The translations under genes and the position numbers were made by a program. Positions 1 to 6,643 of a DNA stretch of 17,991 nt are shown piece after piece. Source of the DNA: Gemmatimonadota bacterium (lineage in GTDB: Bacteria > Gemmatimonadota > Gemmatimonadetes > Gemmatimonadales > GWC2-71-9); assembly GCA_003221825.1 (NCBI GenBank), contig QHUE01000066.1, positions 1 to 17,991 on the forward strand, written 5' to 3'. Below the pieces are notes generated by a model, which was given only the letters and a program-made list of their open reading frames with translations, did not search any database and was not told the origin of the DNA. Position 1 is the first letter of the stretch, and each line of letters opens with the position of its first letter.

Positions 1-991
1 TGAACACATAAATTGTCCTTTTGCGCTCGACGCCCGCCTTACCATTTCGCATTCCGAATTCCGCATTTCGCATTTCTTGCTCCACCACCTCCACCTGCTC
101 TTCCCACCCCGGATGACTGGCGTCGATCACGTGCAGCAGCAGCTCGGCATCTTCCGCTTCTTCGAGCGTCGCGCGGAATGACGCGACGAGATGGTGGGGC
201 AGTTTGCGAATGAACCCGACGGTATCGGTGAGCCGATAGCGATAGCCCTCGCCCACATCCACTTCGCGGGCGAGCGTATCGACGGTCGCGAACAGGCGGT
301 CCTCGATGAAGACGTCGTGACCCGACAGCGCTTTCAAGAGGCTCGACTTGCCGGCGTTGGTGTACCCGACGAGCGCGGCCGTCGGCACATCGCGCCGTCC
401 TTGCCGCTGATTGGCGCGATGTTCGGCGACGTCCTTGAGCCGTTTCTTGAGCGCCGAGATCTTGCGGCGAATGACGCGGCGGTCGGTTTCGAGCTGTGTT
501 TCGCCCGGCCCCCGGAGCCCGATGCCGCCGCGGATACGCGACAGGTGGGTCCACATGCGCGTCAGACGCGGCAGCAGATACTCGAGCTGCGCCAGCTCCA
601 CCTGCAGCTTCGCCTCGTGACTGCGCGCCCGCGTGGCGAAGATGTCGAGAATCACCTCGGTGCGGTCCATCACGCGCACGCCGAGACTCTTCTCCAGTTT
701 GACGCCCTGGACGGGGGTGAGACTCTCATCGAAGAGCACCAGGGTTGCATTGGCATTCTTCAAATCTTCGGTGAGCGACTCGACCTTGCCTTGCCCGAGA
801 TAGAAGTTGGGAGTCGGCGCGTCGATGCGCTGGATGGTCTTACCAATCACCTGGGCTCCGGCCGTATCGGCGAGACGCTCCAATTCCTCCAAGTGCTCAT
901 CGACATGCACCGCTTCGTCCGAACCTTTACGCGGCGCCCCAACAAGAAAGGCACGCTCGATCGGGGCCTGGATTTCTATAAGCTTACGAAT
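1..991 (-). CDS. hflX: GTPase HflX, partial (C-terminus beyond left edge)
   Basis: This is a ribosome-associated GTPase of the HflX family, which splits or rescues stalled ribosomes in the cytosol. The 330 visible residues show the HflX N-terminal domain, starting near ERAFLVGAPRKG at residues 12-23. They also include the RGGIGLRGPGETQLETD linker (154-170), a P-loop GYTNAGKSS (209-217) and the G3 motif DTVGF (256-260). The NKxD motif lies beyond the window. Two features are odd. Residues about 306-317 are encoded by a heptamer repeat inserted before the beta strand that leads to NKxD. In addition, no ATG, GTG or TTG lies between the in-frame TGA at 1004-1006 and conserved residue 12. The extent given assumes an ATT start at 989-991, preceded by GGGAGAAG. 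The first ordinary start, GTG at 908-910, would remove conserved residues. Family identity is certain; the start is not. Confidence 0.93.
   Translation of the reverse strand, partial: MRKLIEIQAPIERAFLVGAPRKGSDEAVHVDEHLEELERLADTAGAQVIGKTIQRIDAPTPNFYLGQGKVESLTEDLKNANATLVLFDESLTPVQGVKLEKSLGVRVMDRTEVILDIFATRARSHEAKLQVELAQLEYLLPRLTRMWTHLSRIRGGIGLRGPGETQLETDRRVIRRKISALKKRLKDVAEHRANQRQGRRDVPTAALVGYTNAGKSSLLKALSGHDVFIEDRLFATVDTLAREVDVGEGYRYRLTDTVGFIRKLPHHLVASFRATLEEAEDAELLLHVIDASHPGWEEQVEVVEQEMRNAEFGMRNGKAGVERKRTIYVF
45..79. repeat. Heptanucleotide tandem repeat inside hflX
   Basis: Five consecutive 7-bp units are visible on the plus strand: TTTCGCA, TTCCGAA, TTCCGCA, TTTCGCA, TTTCTTG. The tract sits inside the hflX reading frame and encodes roughly EMRNAEFGMRNG, which is unlike family sequence at that point. 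It resembles the short tandemly repeated heptamers known from cyanobacteria and other high-repeat genomes. That resemblance is recalled and was not searched. Confidence 0.85.
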
Positions 992-1004
992 AGGTCTTCT
1001 CCCT

Positions 1005-1032
1005 CAGTCACAAGCCATCAGTCACAAGCCAT
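1005..1032. repeat. 14-bp direct tandem repeat (two copies)
   Basis: CAGTCACAAGCCAT occurs twice back to back (1005-1018 and 1019-1032) directly upstream of the hflX coding region. The unit length is twice seven, matching the period of the other repeats nearby. Confidence 0.9.
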
Positions 1033-1041
1033 CAGAAAAGT

Positions 1042-1116
1042 TGCAAGACGCCAAGTTGCAAAGTGGCTTCAAGCTTCACGCGCAAGCTTGTGACCACTTG
1101 CACTTGGCGTCTTGCA
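1042..1116. repeat. Imperfect inverted repeat, possible hairpin
   Basis: The left arm (1042-1066) and the right arm (1094-1116) are reverse complements over about 23 bp, with two single-base length differences. Both contain the core CAAGACGCCAAG or its complement. The 27-base loop holds a further small palindrome (CAAGCTT...CAAGCTTG, 1070-1090). The structure lies between the LEA-2 gene and hflX on their shared strand, so it could form an mRNA hairpin. There is no T-run, so it is not a classical terminator. Confidence 0.75.
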
Positions 1117-1124
1117 CTTGGCGT
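1097..1124. repeat. 14-bp tandem repeat (two copies plus partial third)
   Basis: CTTGCACTTGGCGT is repeated at 1097-1110 and 1111-1124, followed by a decayed third copy (CTTGTACTTG). Written as heptamers, the tract alternates TTGCACT and TGGCGTC. It forms the right arm of the inverted repeat at 1042-1116. Confidence 0.9.
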
Positions 1125-1147
1125 CTTGTACTTGTCTTGGAGCTTCA

Positions 1148-1672
1148 TTATGGGATCAGTTTCCTGAGTGGCACGTTGCCCGTGCTTTTTAACTGTACCC
1201 TACGCTCCCCCAGGGGTGTATCCAGTATCACAGCCCCGGTGATTCCATAGGGCAATTCTTGCGATTGCAGCAATGAGCGGGCCGCCGCGCCCACCCCCGC
1301 CCACGTGAAGCGCACGGGCATGACCACGCGGCTATGGTTTTGCGGGGACAGATCCAGGGGCTTGTCTATAAGGGCTTCCCCGAAATACGTGCGTGCCAAC
1401 TCCAGTCCAACTTCGAGCCGCGTGCTGCGTAGCCGATACTCGTTGGGATTGTACACGTCGAACGCGAGGTCGAGCGTGCCGCCACTCAAACCCATGCCGG
1501 TGATGGTGATTTCCTGGAGCGCGATCTGCGGCTGCTCGAACGTCAGCGCGTTCCGTAACGTCGCGCAGTGCAATACGGCGACGCTAACAAGAACGACGCT
1601 AAGTGCGGCGACGCTAACGTCGTGTTTTCTGGCGTCGCGCTTCCTCGCGTCGCTTCTAGCGCGCTTGTTCAT
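1148..1672 (-). CDS. LEA type 2 / WHy-domain protein with N-terminal membrane anchor
   Basis: The product is about 174 residues, beginning MNKRAR. A strongly basic stretch (residues 2-18) is followed by a hydrophobic segment (about 19-35), then a LEA-2/WHy-like beta domain to the end. The signature is DLAFDVYNPNEYRLRSTRLE with later FTWAGVGAAARSLL. Such domains occur in desiccation-related LEA14 proteins and in bacterial periplasmic lipoproteins of unknown role. A Cys follows the hydrophobic segment (VLHC), but His at -1 makes a poor lipobox, so a simple signal anchor is equally possible. An upstream in-frame ATG at 1682-1684 would add four residues. A still longer start at 1807 would run antisense through the next gene and is rejected. 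The N-terminal coding sequence is a 15-bp repeat tract. Confidence 0.85.
   Translation of the reverse strand: MNKRARSDARKRDARKHDVSVAALSVVLVSVAVLHCATLRNALTFEQPQIALQEITITGMGLSGGTLDLAFDVYNPNEYRLRSTRLEVGLELARTYFGEALIDKPLDLSPQNHSRVVMPVRFTWAGVGAAARSLLQSQELPYGITGAVILDTPLGERRVQLKSTGNVPLRKLIP
1579..1664. repeat. 15-bp repeat tract in the LEA-2 signal-anchor codons
   Basis: CGACGCTAA recurs at 1579, 1594 and 1609 on the plus strand, exactly 15 bp apart, and a related GCGTCGC spacing continues toward 1664. Read on the minus strand it gives a five-residue protein periodicity: RSDAR, KRDAR, then the VSVAA, LSVVL, VSVAV hydrophobic run. Confidence 0.75.
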
Positions 1673-1693
1673 AACCGCTAACATAACGCACCG

Positions 1694-2557
1694 ATGCCCA
1701 CCAAGCCGATAGTCCTGCTCGCGAATGCCGACACGTGGCTGACCGAGTCGCTCGAAAGCGTGCTCACGCAGGGCGGGTATCAGGTCGTTGCCACGGCCAA
1801 GCGGCAACAGGTGCTGGAGCTGGCGCGGCGCTATCTCCCCGACGGCATCCTGCTCGACACGGGCCTCGACCAGCGCACCAGCGACAACCTCACGCTGTGC
1901 CGCACGCTGCGCGCTGATCCCAGCATCTCGCGCGCGACGCCGATCATCCTGCTGACCGCAGGACCGGCGCTACGCGCCCAGCAGGTCGACGCGCTGCGCG
2001 CGGGCGCGTGGGAGCTGCGCGGCGATCCGCTCGACATGGAAGAGCTGGTGTTGCGCCTGGGCGTCTACGTGCAGGGCAAACTCGAGGTCGATCGCCTCGG
2101 CAGTGAGGGCATGGTCGATCGCGCCAGCGGGCTGTACAACGACGTCGGCATGGCGCGGCGCGCCGCCGAGCTGGCCGCCTTCACGGTGCGCCAGGGATTG
2201 CCCCTCGCGTGTGCGGTGTTTCAACCCTCGAACGGCATCCTCACCGCCAGCAGCGCCGATCGCCTGGCGCTGGCGGTCCGGAACGCGGGCCGTATTTCCG
2301 ATGCCGTCTGCCGCACCGGGCCGGCCGAGTTCACGGTGTTCGCGCCGGCGACCGATGAGACCGGCGCCGAGGGATTGGTCCAGCGGATCAGCGATGCGGT
2401 GGCGCGCACCGCCGCGGTCACGCTGCGCGCGGGGGTCAGCACGGCGCCGGCCACCGCCAAGCGTCCCTCCGGCGCGCGCACGTCCACCGCGTTCCCGCAG
2501 CCGGCGCAGACCTCGCCGGACGAGCTGCTCGCGCGCGCGCGCGATGCGCTGAATTAG
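1694..2557 (+). CDS. Response regulator: degenerate receiver plus inactive GGDEF domain
   Basis: This is a 287-residue two-domain signalling protein. Residues about 5-125 form a CheY-like receiver. The likely phosphoacceptor is D55 (GILLDTG) and the switch Thr is T88. The acidic pocket is reduced (NAD at 11-13), and the invariant Lys of the KP loop is replaced in GAWELRGDPLD (104-114). Residues about 140-287 resemble a GGDEF domain, from DRASGLYNDVGMARRAAEL onward. The active-site motif reads RTGPAEF (207-213), so diguanylate cyclase activity is not expected. The start is fixed by the receiver fold, but I see no Shine-Dalgarno sequence, and the divergent LEA-2 gene begins only about 10-20 bp away. 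The stop overlaps the stop of the convergent kinase gene (TTAG). It is a clear paralogue of 8036-8974. A docking or scaffold role is inferred. Confidence 0.92.
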   Translation: MPTKPIVLLANADTWLTESLESVLTQGGYQVVATAKRQQVLELARRYLPDGILLDTGLDQRTSDNLTLCRTLRADPSISRATPIILLTAGPALRAQQVDALRAGAWELRGDPLDMEELVLRLGVYVQGKLEVDRLGSEGMVDRASGLYNDVGMARRAAELAAFTVRQGLPLACAVFQPSNGILTASSADRLALAVRNAGRISDAVCRTGPAEFTVFAPATDETGAEGLVQRISDAVARTAAVTLRAGVSTAPATAKRPSGARTSTAFPQPAQTSPDELLARARDALN

Positions 2558-3801
2558 GGCGTGCGCCGCTGCGCGCCGCTGGGGCGCTGCGCCGCCCGCG
2601 GGCCGGACCGGCGGGTGGCGACGATGGGCAGATCCAGCTCGAAGTAAAATCGCGTGCCCCAGTCGGTGCGCGATTCGACTTTCAGCTCCGATTTCATCGC
2701 GGTCGCGAGCCGGCGGCAGATCGTGAGGCCAAGGCCCGTCTGCGAGAAGAGCTGGCCGCGCCGGCCTGGTTCCTTGCGCAGCGGCTGGAACAGCGTGATG
2801 ACCTTGTCGGGCGGAATGCCGCGGCCCGAGTCGCGCACCGCAAACTCGATTTTGCTCGAACCCTCCTCGCCGATTTCCTGCGCCACGATTTCGACGTAGC
2901 CCTGATCGGTGAACTTGAGCGCGTTGGTCGTGAGGTTGAGCAGCACGCGGCTGAGTGCGACCGCGTGCCCCAGGCGCTGGTCGTGCGTCGGCGCGAGCAG
3001 CCGCACCGTGAGACGCTTCTCTTCGGCGATCGGGCGCACGATGTCGCGCACCGATTCGAGCATGGCGGTCACCGAGAACGCCGACGGCTCCTGATCCACC
3101 AGCTGATCGCCGCCTTGCGTGAATTCGATGATGTCGCTCGCGACCGACGACAGGCCGAGCGCGGCGGTGTAGATCAGCCCCAGCTGGCGCCGCTGCACCT
3201 CGTTCACCTCGCCGCTCTGCCCGCGCTGCAGCGTCTCGGTGAGCACGAGAATGGACGTCAGAGGCGAGCGGAGGTCGTGGGCGACGTCCATGAGCAGCGC
3301 GAGTCCGTCGCTCCCCGACAGCTGCTGGGCAAAGGTCTGCGCCCAGTTCGCCTGCAGCGCGACGCGCACGCGCTCCATCGCGACGAGCAGCGGCAGCAGC
3401 TCCGTGTCCGGCACGCCGACTTCGCGCCAGCCCTCCACGACTTCGCTGCGCAGCAGCTCGAGCAGCCGGCGGCCGAGCGCCGTGTGAATTTTCGTATCGG
3501 CCTTGGGCCGAGTCGAGCCGCCCGGGGTCGCGTCAAACCGGGCCTGATGGATCGCGGTCGCGACGAGTGCGAGCAGCTCGGAGGCTTCGGCGGGGCCGGT
3601 CGAGCGGGGGCGCTTGCCCCCTCCCCACCGGGACAGCACGGCACGAATGGCGTTCTTGAGCACCTTGCAGGAGACGCAGCGGACATCCGTGCCGAAGGGA
3701 TGTGCGGGGGGGATTGAGGTCCGCGGTGGTACGGGAATCGGCGTGGCTCGTTGTGGCTGCACTGGAACACCTGATACCCTGGGGACTCTGCTGGGTTTCA
3801 A
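2554..3801 (-). CDS. Soluble sensor histidine kinase (copy 1)
   Basis: This is a 415-residue HisKA/HATPase_c kinase without any membrane segment. The H-box is HDLRSPL with H175, the N-box NLTTNALKF has N293, the G1 box is DSGRG (324-328) and the G2 box is GLGL (356-359). The first 165 residues hold no PAS or GAF domain that I recognise. They consist of a Pro-rich start, a CxxC pair (C42, C45) and a helical region (about 72-165) shared with the kinase at 6644-7828. The start is taken as TTG at 3801, 12 bp after the response-regulator stop; a GTG 13 codons later is an alternative. It lies downstream of the LuxR-type regulator and probably shares its transcript, making that regulator its likely partner. 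The pseudo-GGDEF regulator converges on it tail to tail. Confidence 0.93.
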   Translation of the reverse strand: MKPSRVPRVSGVPVQPQRATPIPVPPRTSIPPAHPFGTDVRCVSCKVLKNAIRAVLSRWGGGKRPRSTGPAEASELLALVATAIHQARFDATPGGSTRPKADTKIHTALGRRLLELLRSEVVEGWREVGVPDTELLPLLVAMERVRVALQANWAQTFAQQLSGSDGLALLMDVAHDLRSPLTSILVLTETLQRGQSGEVNEVQRRQLGLIYTAALGLSSVASDIIEFTQGGDQLVDQEPSAFSVTAMLESVRDIVRPIAEEKRLTVRLLAPTHDQRLGHAVALSRVLLNLTTNALKFTDQGYVEIVAQEIGEEGSSKIEFAVRDSGRGIPPDKVITLFQPLRKEPGRRGQLFSQTGLGLTICRRLATAMKSELKVESRTDWGTRFYFELDLPIVATRRSGPRAAQRPSGAQRRTP

Positions 3802-3813
3802 TTCCGCAATCGC

Positions 3814-4467
3814 CTACAGCGTGATCCATCCCTCCCGAATGGCGTAGCGGACGAGGTTGGCGGTGTCGTGCACGTTCAGTTTCTTCATGAGGCGTCCACG
3901 ATGAAACTCCGCCGTCTTCACGCTGATGTGCAGGACTTCCGCGATCTGCTTGGTCGACTTGCCTTCGCCGACCAGCTGGAGCACCTGGCGCTCGCGCGGC
4001 GTCAGATGGGAGCCGGCCGTTGCCGGGTGCGACGCGCAGGCGTCGACGATGGCCTGTGAAGCGCCGGGACTGACGTACAGCCGGCCGCCCCGCACTTCCT
4101 CTATAGCGTGCACGAGGTCGTCGCAGCCCTGACTCTTCTGGACGAACCCCCGGACGCCGACCCGGAGTGCCTCTTTGACGAAGCGGGTGTCGTCAATACC
4201 GGACAGGAGAATCACGGGACAGGTGGGGGCGATGCGCGCGATCTCGCGGGCGGCGTCCACGCCGTTGAGCACGGGCATGGCGACGTCCAGCACCACCACG
4301 TCGGGCGCATAGCGCTGAACGGCATCGACCGCGGCGCGGCCGTCCGCCTCGTCGGCCACGACTTGTAACCCCCGTTGCTCCAGTAGCGCGCGCAACGCTT
4401 GCCGCAGCACGAGATGATCGTCCGCCAGGACCAGACGCACCGGCATTGCAGGAGAAGCCACGGCCAT
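3814..4467 (-). CDS. NarL/FixJ-family response regulator (receiver plus LuxR HTH)
   Basis: This is a 217-residue DNA-binding response regulator. The receiver spans about 10-125 with acidic pair D16/D17, phosphoacceptor D61 (VVLDVAMPVLNG), switch Ser S89 and conserved K111. The LuxR-type HTH spans about 152-217, with LTPRERQVLQL and KQIAEVLHISVKTAEFHR. All catalytic receiver residues are present, so it should be phosphorylation-competent. Its ATG overlaps the TGA of the small upstream gene (TGATG), which suggests translational coupling, and the kinase gene follows after 12 bp. A second in-frame ATG at codon 8 is an alternative start. Its likely role is transcriptional output for the adjacent kinase. 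Confidence 0.95.
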   Translation of the reverse strand: MAVASPAMPVRLVLADDHLVLRQALRALLEQRGLQVVADEADGRAAVDAVQRYAPDVVVLDVAMPVLNGVDAAREIARIAPTCPVILLSGIDDTRFVKEALRVGVRGFVQKSQGCDDLVHAIEEVRGGRLYVSPGASQAIVDACASHPATAGSHLTPRERQVLQLVGEGKSTKQIAEVLHISVKTAEFHRGRLMKKLNVHDTANLVRYAIREGWITL

Positions 4468-4721
4468 CAGGCTGAATCTTGGGGTGCGCGGCCTCTCCGG
4501 CCAGAGCGCGTCTCGGGCTTCCGTTCAAGCAGGGGGCTGAGCGCCGCACCCAGACCGAAGCGCGCGAGCTGCAACCGCTTGGCCCGCAGGCGCTTTATCA
4601 TGTCTTGGGGCGCGAGGCTCAGCGGACGGCCGCAGCGCGAGCACACCCGATCGCGGGCCGGCCCCTTGAGCTTGGGGGCACACTCTCTTGAGAGCGTTTC
4701 CTGACAGACGCGACACAGCAT
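4467..4721 (-). CDS. Small Cys-rich (zinc-ribbon-like) protein
   Basis: The product is about 84 residues from ATG at 4719-4721; a GTG at 4764-4766 would add 15. The N-terminal half has CRVC, a single Cys, then CSRCG, a spacing compatible with a small zinc-binding knuckle. The rest is basic (DMIKRLRAKRLQLARFGLG) and ends without further domains. I do not recognise a named family. Its stop overlaps the start of the LuxR-type regulator, so it appears to be the first gene of a three-gene operon with that regulator and the kinase. A role as a metal- or redox-responsive partner is a guess from the cysteines and context. Confidence 0.6.
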   Translation of the reverse strand: MLCRVCQETLSRECAPKLKGPARDRVCSRCGRPLSLAPQDMIKRLRAKRLQLARFGLGAALSPLLERKPETRSGRRGRAPQDSA

Positions 4722-5045
4722 CGGGTTGGCCCCGAGCGTTCTCAAGTTTCGGGCCCGCCGCGCCACGGCGGGAGCAGTCGCATTCTTGTTGCCGCACCGC
4801 TGCGGAGCGTGGGAGGAACGCCGCGGCGAGGGGTATGTGGCACGCGCGCAACATGCGCGGCGAACGGGGGTAAATGATGTCGCGGCGCCGCAACATCGGC
4901 GGCGGGAGCGCGCCCGAAGTCATGATGAGACAGCCGCTTGCGAAATGGCGCCCAATTCGGCGCGTTCCATGCTCCAGACGGACCGACAAGTCGCTGGTTG
5001 TCCGTGCGTTGACCACGCAAGCTTCGAAACGGGGGTCACCCACCG
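4722..5045. other. Divergent intergenic region between the Cys-rich gene and the NtrC-type gene
   Basis: These roughly 320 bases must hold promoters for both the minus-strand operon and the plus-strand activator gene. Open frames on both strands here have no domain signature and look like GC-rich chance frames. The only structures I see are a short dyad TGCGT-TGACC-ACGCA (5005-5019) upstream of the activator and a G-rich stretch (GGGGG) about 10 bases before its ATG. I found no convincing sigma70 or sigma54 promoter by eye. Confidence 0.5.
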
Positions 5046-6635
5046 ATGTCTACACCCGCAGGCCGACAACATCGCGCGCCGCAGTTTTACCCCAACCCCG
5101 CGACCGCACCGGAAGTCATCGGCTTGCCGTCGCTCAATCCGCAGGTCAAAGCGGGCATCCGGTTCCTGATCGTCGACGACGACCGCACGTTGCGCGAGAG
5201 CTGCTCCAACCTGCTGCAGCTCGACGGCTACCAGGTCACCGTCGCCGGCCGCGGCCAGGAGGCGCTCGAGCTGTTGCGCCATCGCCGGTTCGACATCGTG
5301 CTCCTCGACCTCTACATGAGCGATGTGCCCGGATACGATCTGCTCCGCGCCGCGATGGAGACGGCGCCCGAGACGATCGTCATCATGATGACGGGCAATC
5401 CCAGCGTCGCCTCGAGCGTGGAAGCGTTGCGGCTCGGCGCCTGGGATTATCTCCCCAAGCCATTCTCGGCGACGCATTTCCAGATTCTCATCGGGCGCGC
5501 GGTGCACACCGTCAGCGTCGCCACCGAATCGAAGCAGCAACAGGCGGAGTTCGCGAAGGAGCACGGCAACAGCGACCGGGTCCAAGTGCTCGGCGTTGCG
5601 CCGGTCTTCCGGCGGGCGATCGAGCTCGCGCGCCGTGTCGCGCCCACCGACGCCTCGGTGTTCATCACCGGCGCGAGCGGCTCCGGGAAGGAGCTGATCG
5701 CGCAGTTCATTCACGCGCACAGCCGCCGCAGCAGCAAGCCGCTCGTCGCGCTGAACTGCGCCGCGCTGCCCGAAGCGCTGCTCGAATCGGAGATGTTCGG
5801 CCACTGTAAGGGCGCGTTCACGGGAGCGGTACGCGACAAGGCCGGCCTGCTCGAGACCGCCAACGGCGGGACGCTGTTCCTGGACGAGCTGCTCGAGATG
5901 TCCAAACCGACACAGGCGAAGCTGCTCCGCGTGATCCAGGACGGCGTCGTGCGGCGCGTCGGCAGCGAGACGACGGATGCCGTCGTCAACGTGCGCTTCA
6001 TCGCGGCGACGAACGGTGACCCCGAGGAGGCGGTCAAGTCCGGGACGCTGCGCGAAGATCTGTATTACCGCCTGCGGGTCGTGCCAATCACCGTCCCGGG
6101 GCTCAAGAATCGTCCGGAAGACATCCCGCTGCTCGCCAACCATTTCCTGAGCTACTACTGGCGCGCGCACCGGGACGGGAAGAGCGCGCTGCCCACGCTG
6201 TCGGACAGCGCGGTACGCGCCCTGCGGTCGCATCCGTGGCCGGGGAACGTGCGCGAGCTCCAGAACGTGATCGAACATGCCGTCGTGCTGCTCGAGCCGG
6301 GTGCCGAGCTGCGGGCCGAGGACCTTCCCTTCGCCGTGTCCGCTCCCGCCGCAGCGGCTGAGGCGCTCGCCGCGGAGACTCCCGCCGCCGCCGCCGCCGC
6401 CGCCTTCCCCATGCCGCTCGAGGAGACGTATCATGCCGCGCGCGAACGGCTGCTCGCGGACTTCGAGCGGCGCTACCTCACCTGGCTGATCACTCAGGCG
6501 GGCAACAACATCTCACGCGCCGCGCGTATCGCGGCGGTGGACCGCACGACGTTGTATCGCTTGATGGAACGCCACGGCCTGCAGCGCGTCCTGTCCGTCA
6601 ACTCGGCCGACGCGGAGACCGCCGCGGCGCTCTGA
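5046..6635 (+). CDS. NtrC-family sigma54-dependent response regulator
   Basis: This is a 529-residue bacterial enhancer-binding protein. The receiver spans about 38-155, with acidic residues D44-D46, phosphoacceptor D88 (IVLLDLYMSD), T116 and K138 (LPKPF). The AAA+ domain spans about 175-415, with Walker A GASGSGKE (209-216), the sigma54-contacting GAFTGA loop (256-261) and Walker B GGTLFLDEL (274-282). A Fis-type HTH follows at about 480-520 (NNISRAARIAAVDRTTLYRLM). All key residues are intact, so it should activate RNA polymerase with sigma54 (RpoN) after phosphorylation. The 36-residue N-terminal extension before the receiver is unusual. The linker to the HTH contains a seven-Ala run encoded by a GCC repeat. 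Its stop lies 8 bp from the stop of the convergent second kinase, its likely partner; the pairing is inferred from position. Confidence 0.96.
   Translation: MSTPAGRQHRAPQFYPNPATAPEVIGLPSLNPQVKAGIRFLIVDDDRTLRESCSNLLQLDGYQVTVAGRGQEALELLRHRRFDIVLLDLYMSDVPGYDLLRAAMETAPETIVIMMTGNPSVASSVEALRLGAWDYLPKPFSATHFQILIGRAVHTVSVATESKQQQAEFAKEHGNSDRVQVLGVAPVFRRAIELARRVAPTDASVFITGASGSGKELIAQFIHAHSRRSSKPLVALNCAALPEALLESEMFGHCKGAFTGAVRDKAGLLETANGGTLFLDELLEMSKPTQAKLLRVIQDGVVRRVGSETTDAVVNVRFIAATNGDPEEAVKSGTLREDLYYRLRVVPITVPGLKNRPEDIPLLANHFLSYYWRAHRDGKSALPTLSDSAVRALRSHPWPGNVRELQNVIEHAVVLLEPGAELRAEDLPFAVSAPAAAAEALAAETPAAAAAAAFPMPLEETYHAARERLLADFERRYLTWLITQAGNNISRAARIAAVDRTTLYRLMERHGLQRVLSVNSADAETAAAL
6384..6404. 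repeat. (GCC)7 trinucleotide run in the activator linker
   Basis: Seven uninterrupted GCC codons encode an Ala tract between the AAA+ domain and the Fis-type HTH. The repeat is in frame, so gain or loss of units would change linker length without a frameshift. Confidence 0.95.
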
Positions 6636-6643
6636 GGTTGTCG

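Noticed and set aside
39..554. Minus-strand frame over the hflX region
   Set aside because: It is a different frame from the one carrying the HflX motifs and has no recognisable domain.
1005..1130. CRISPR array
   Set aside because: The units are only 14 bp, directly adjacent, and have no spacers.
1673..1807. Longer N-terminus for the LEA-2 protein starting at 1807
   Set aside because: It would run antisense through the first 38 codons of the receiver gene, and the extra residues show no family similarity.
1694..2557. Active diguanylate cyclase
   Set aside because: The catalytic motif is RTGPAEF here and RLGPNSF in the paralogue, so GGDEF chemistry is not expected.
4742..5043. Minus-strand frames in the gap upstream of the NtrC-type gene
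   Set aside because: No domain, no ribosome-binding site, and they overlap each other in different frames.
4920..6434. Very long open frame (504 codons) on the minus strand opposite the NtrC-type gene
   Set aside because: It is antisense to a gene with intact receiver, AAA+ and Fis motifs. Its composition is Arg/His/Gly-rich without domains, typical of high-GC shadow frames.
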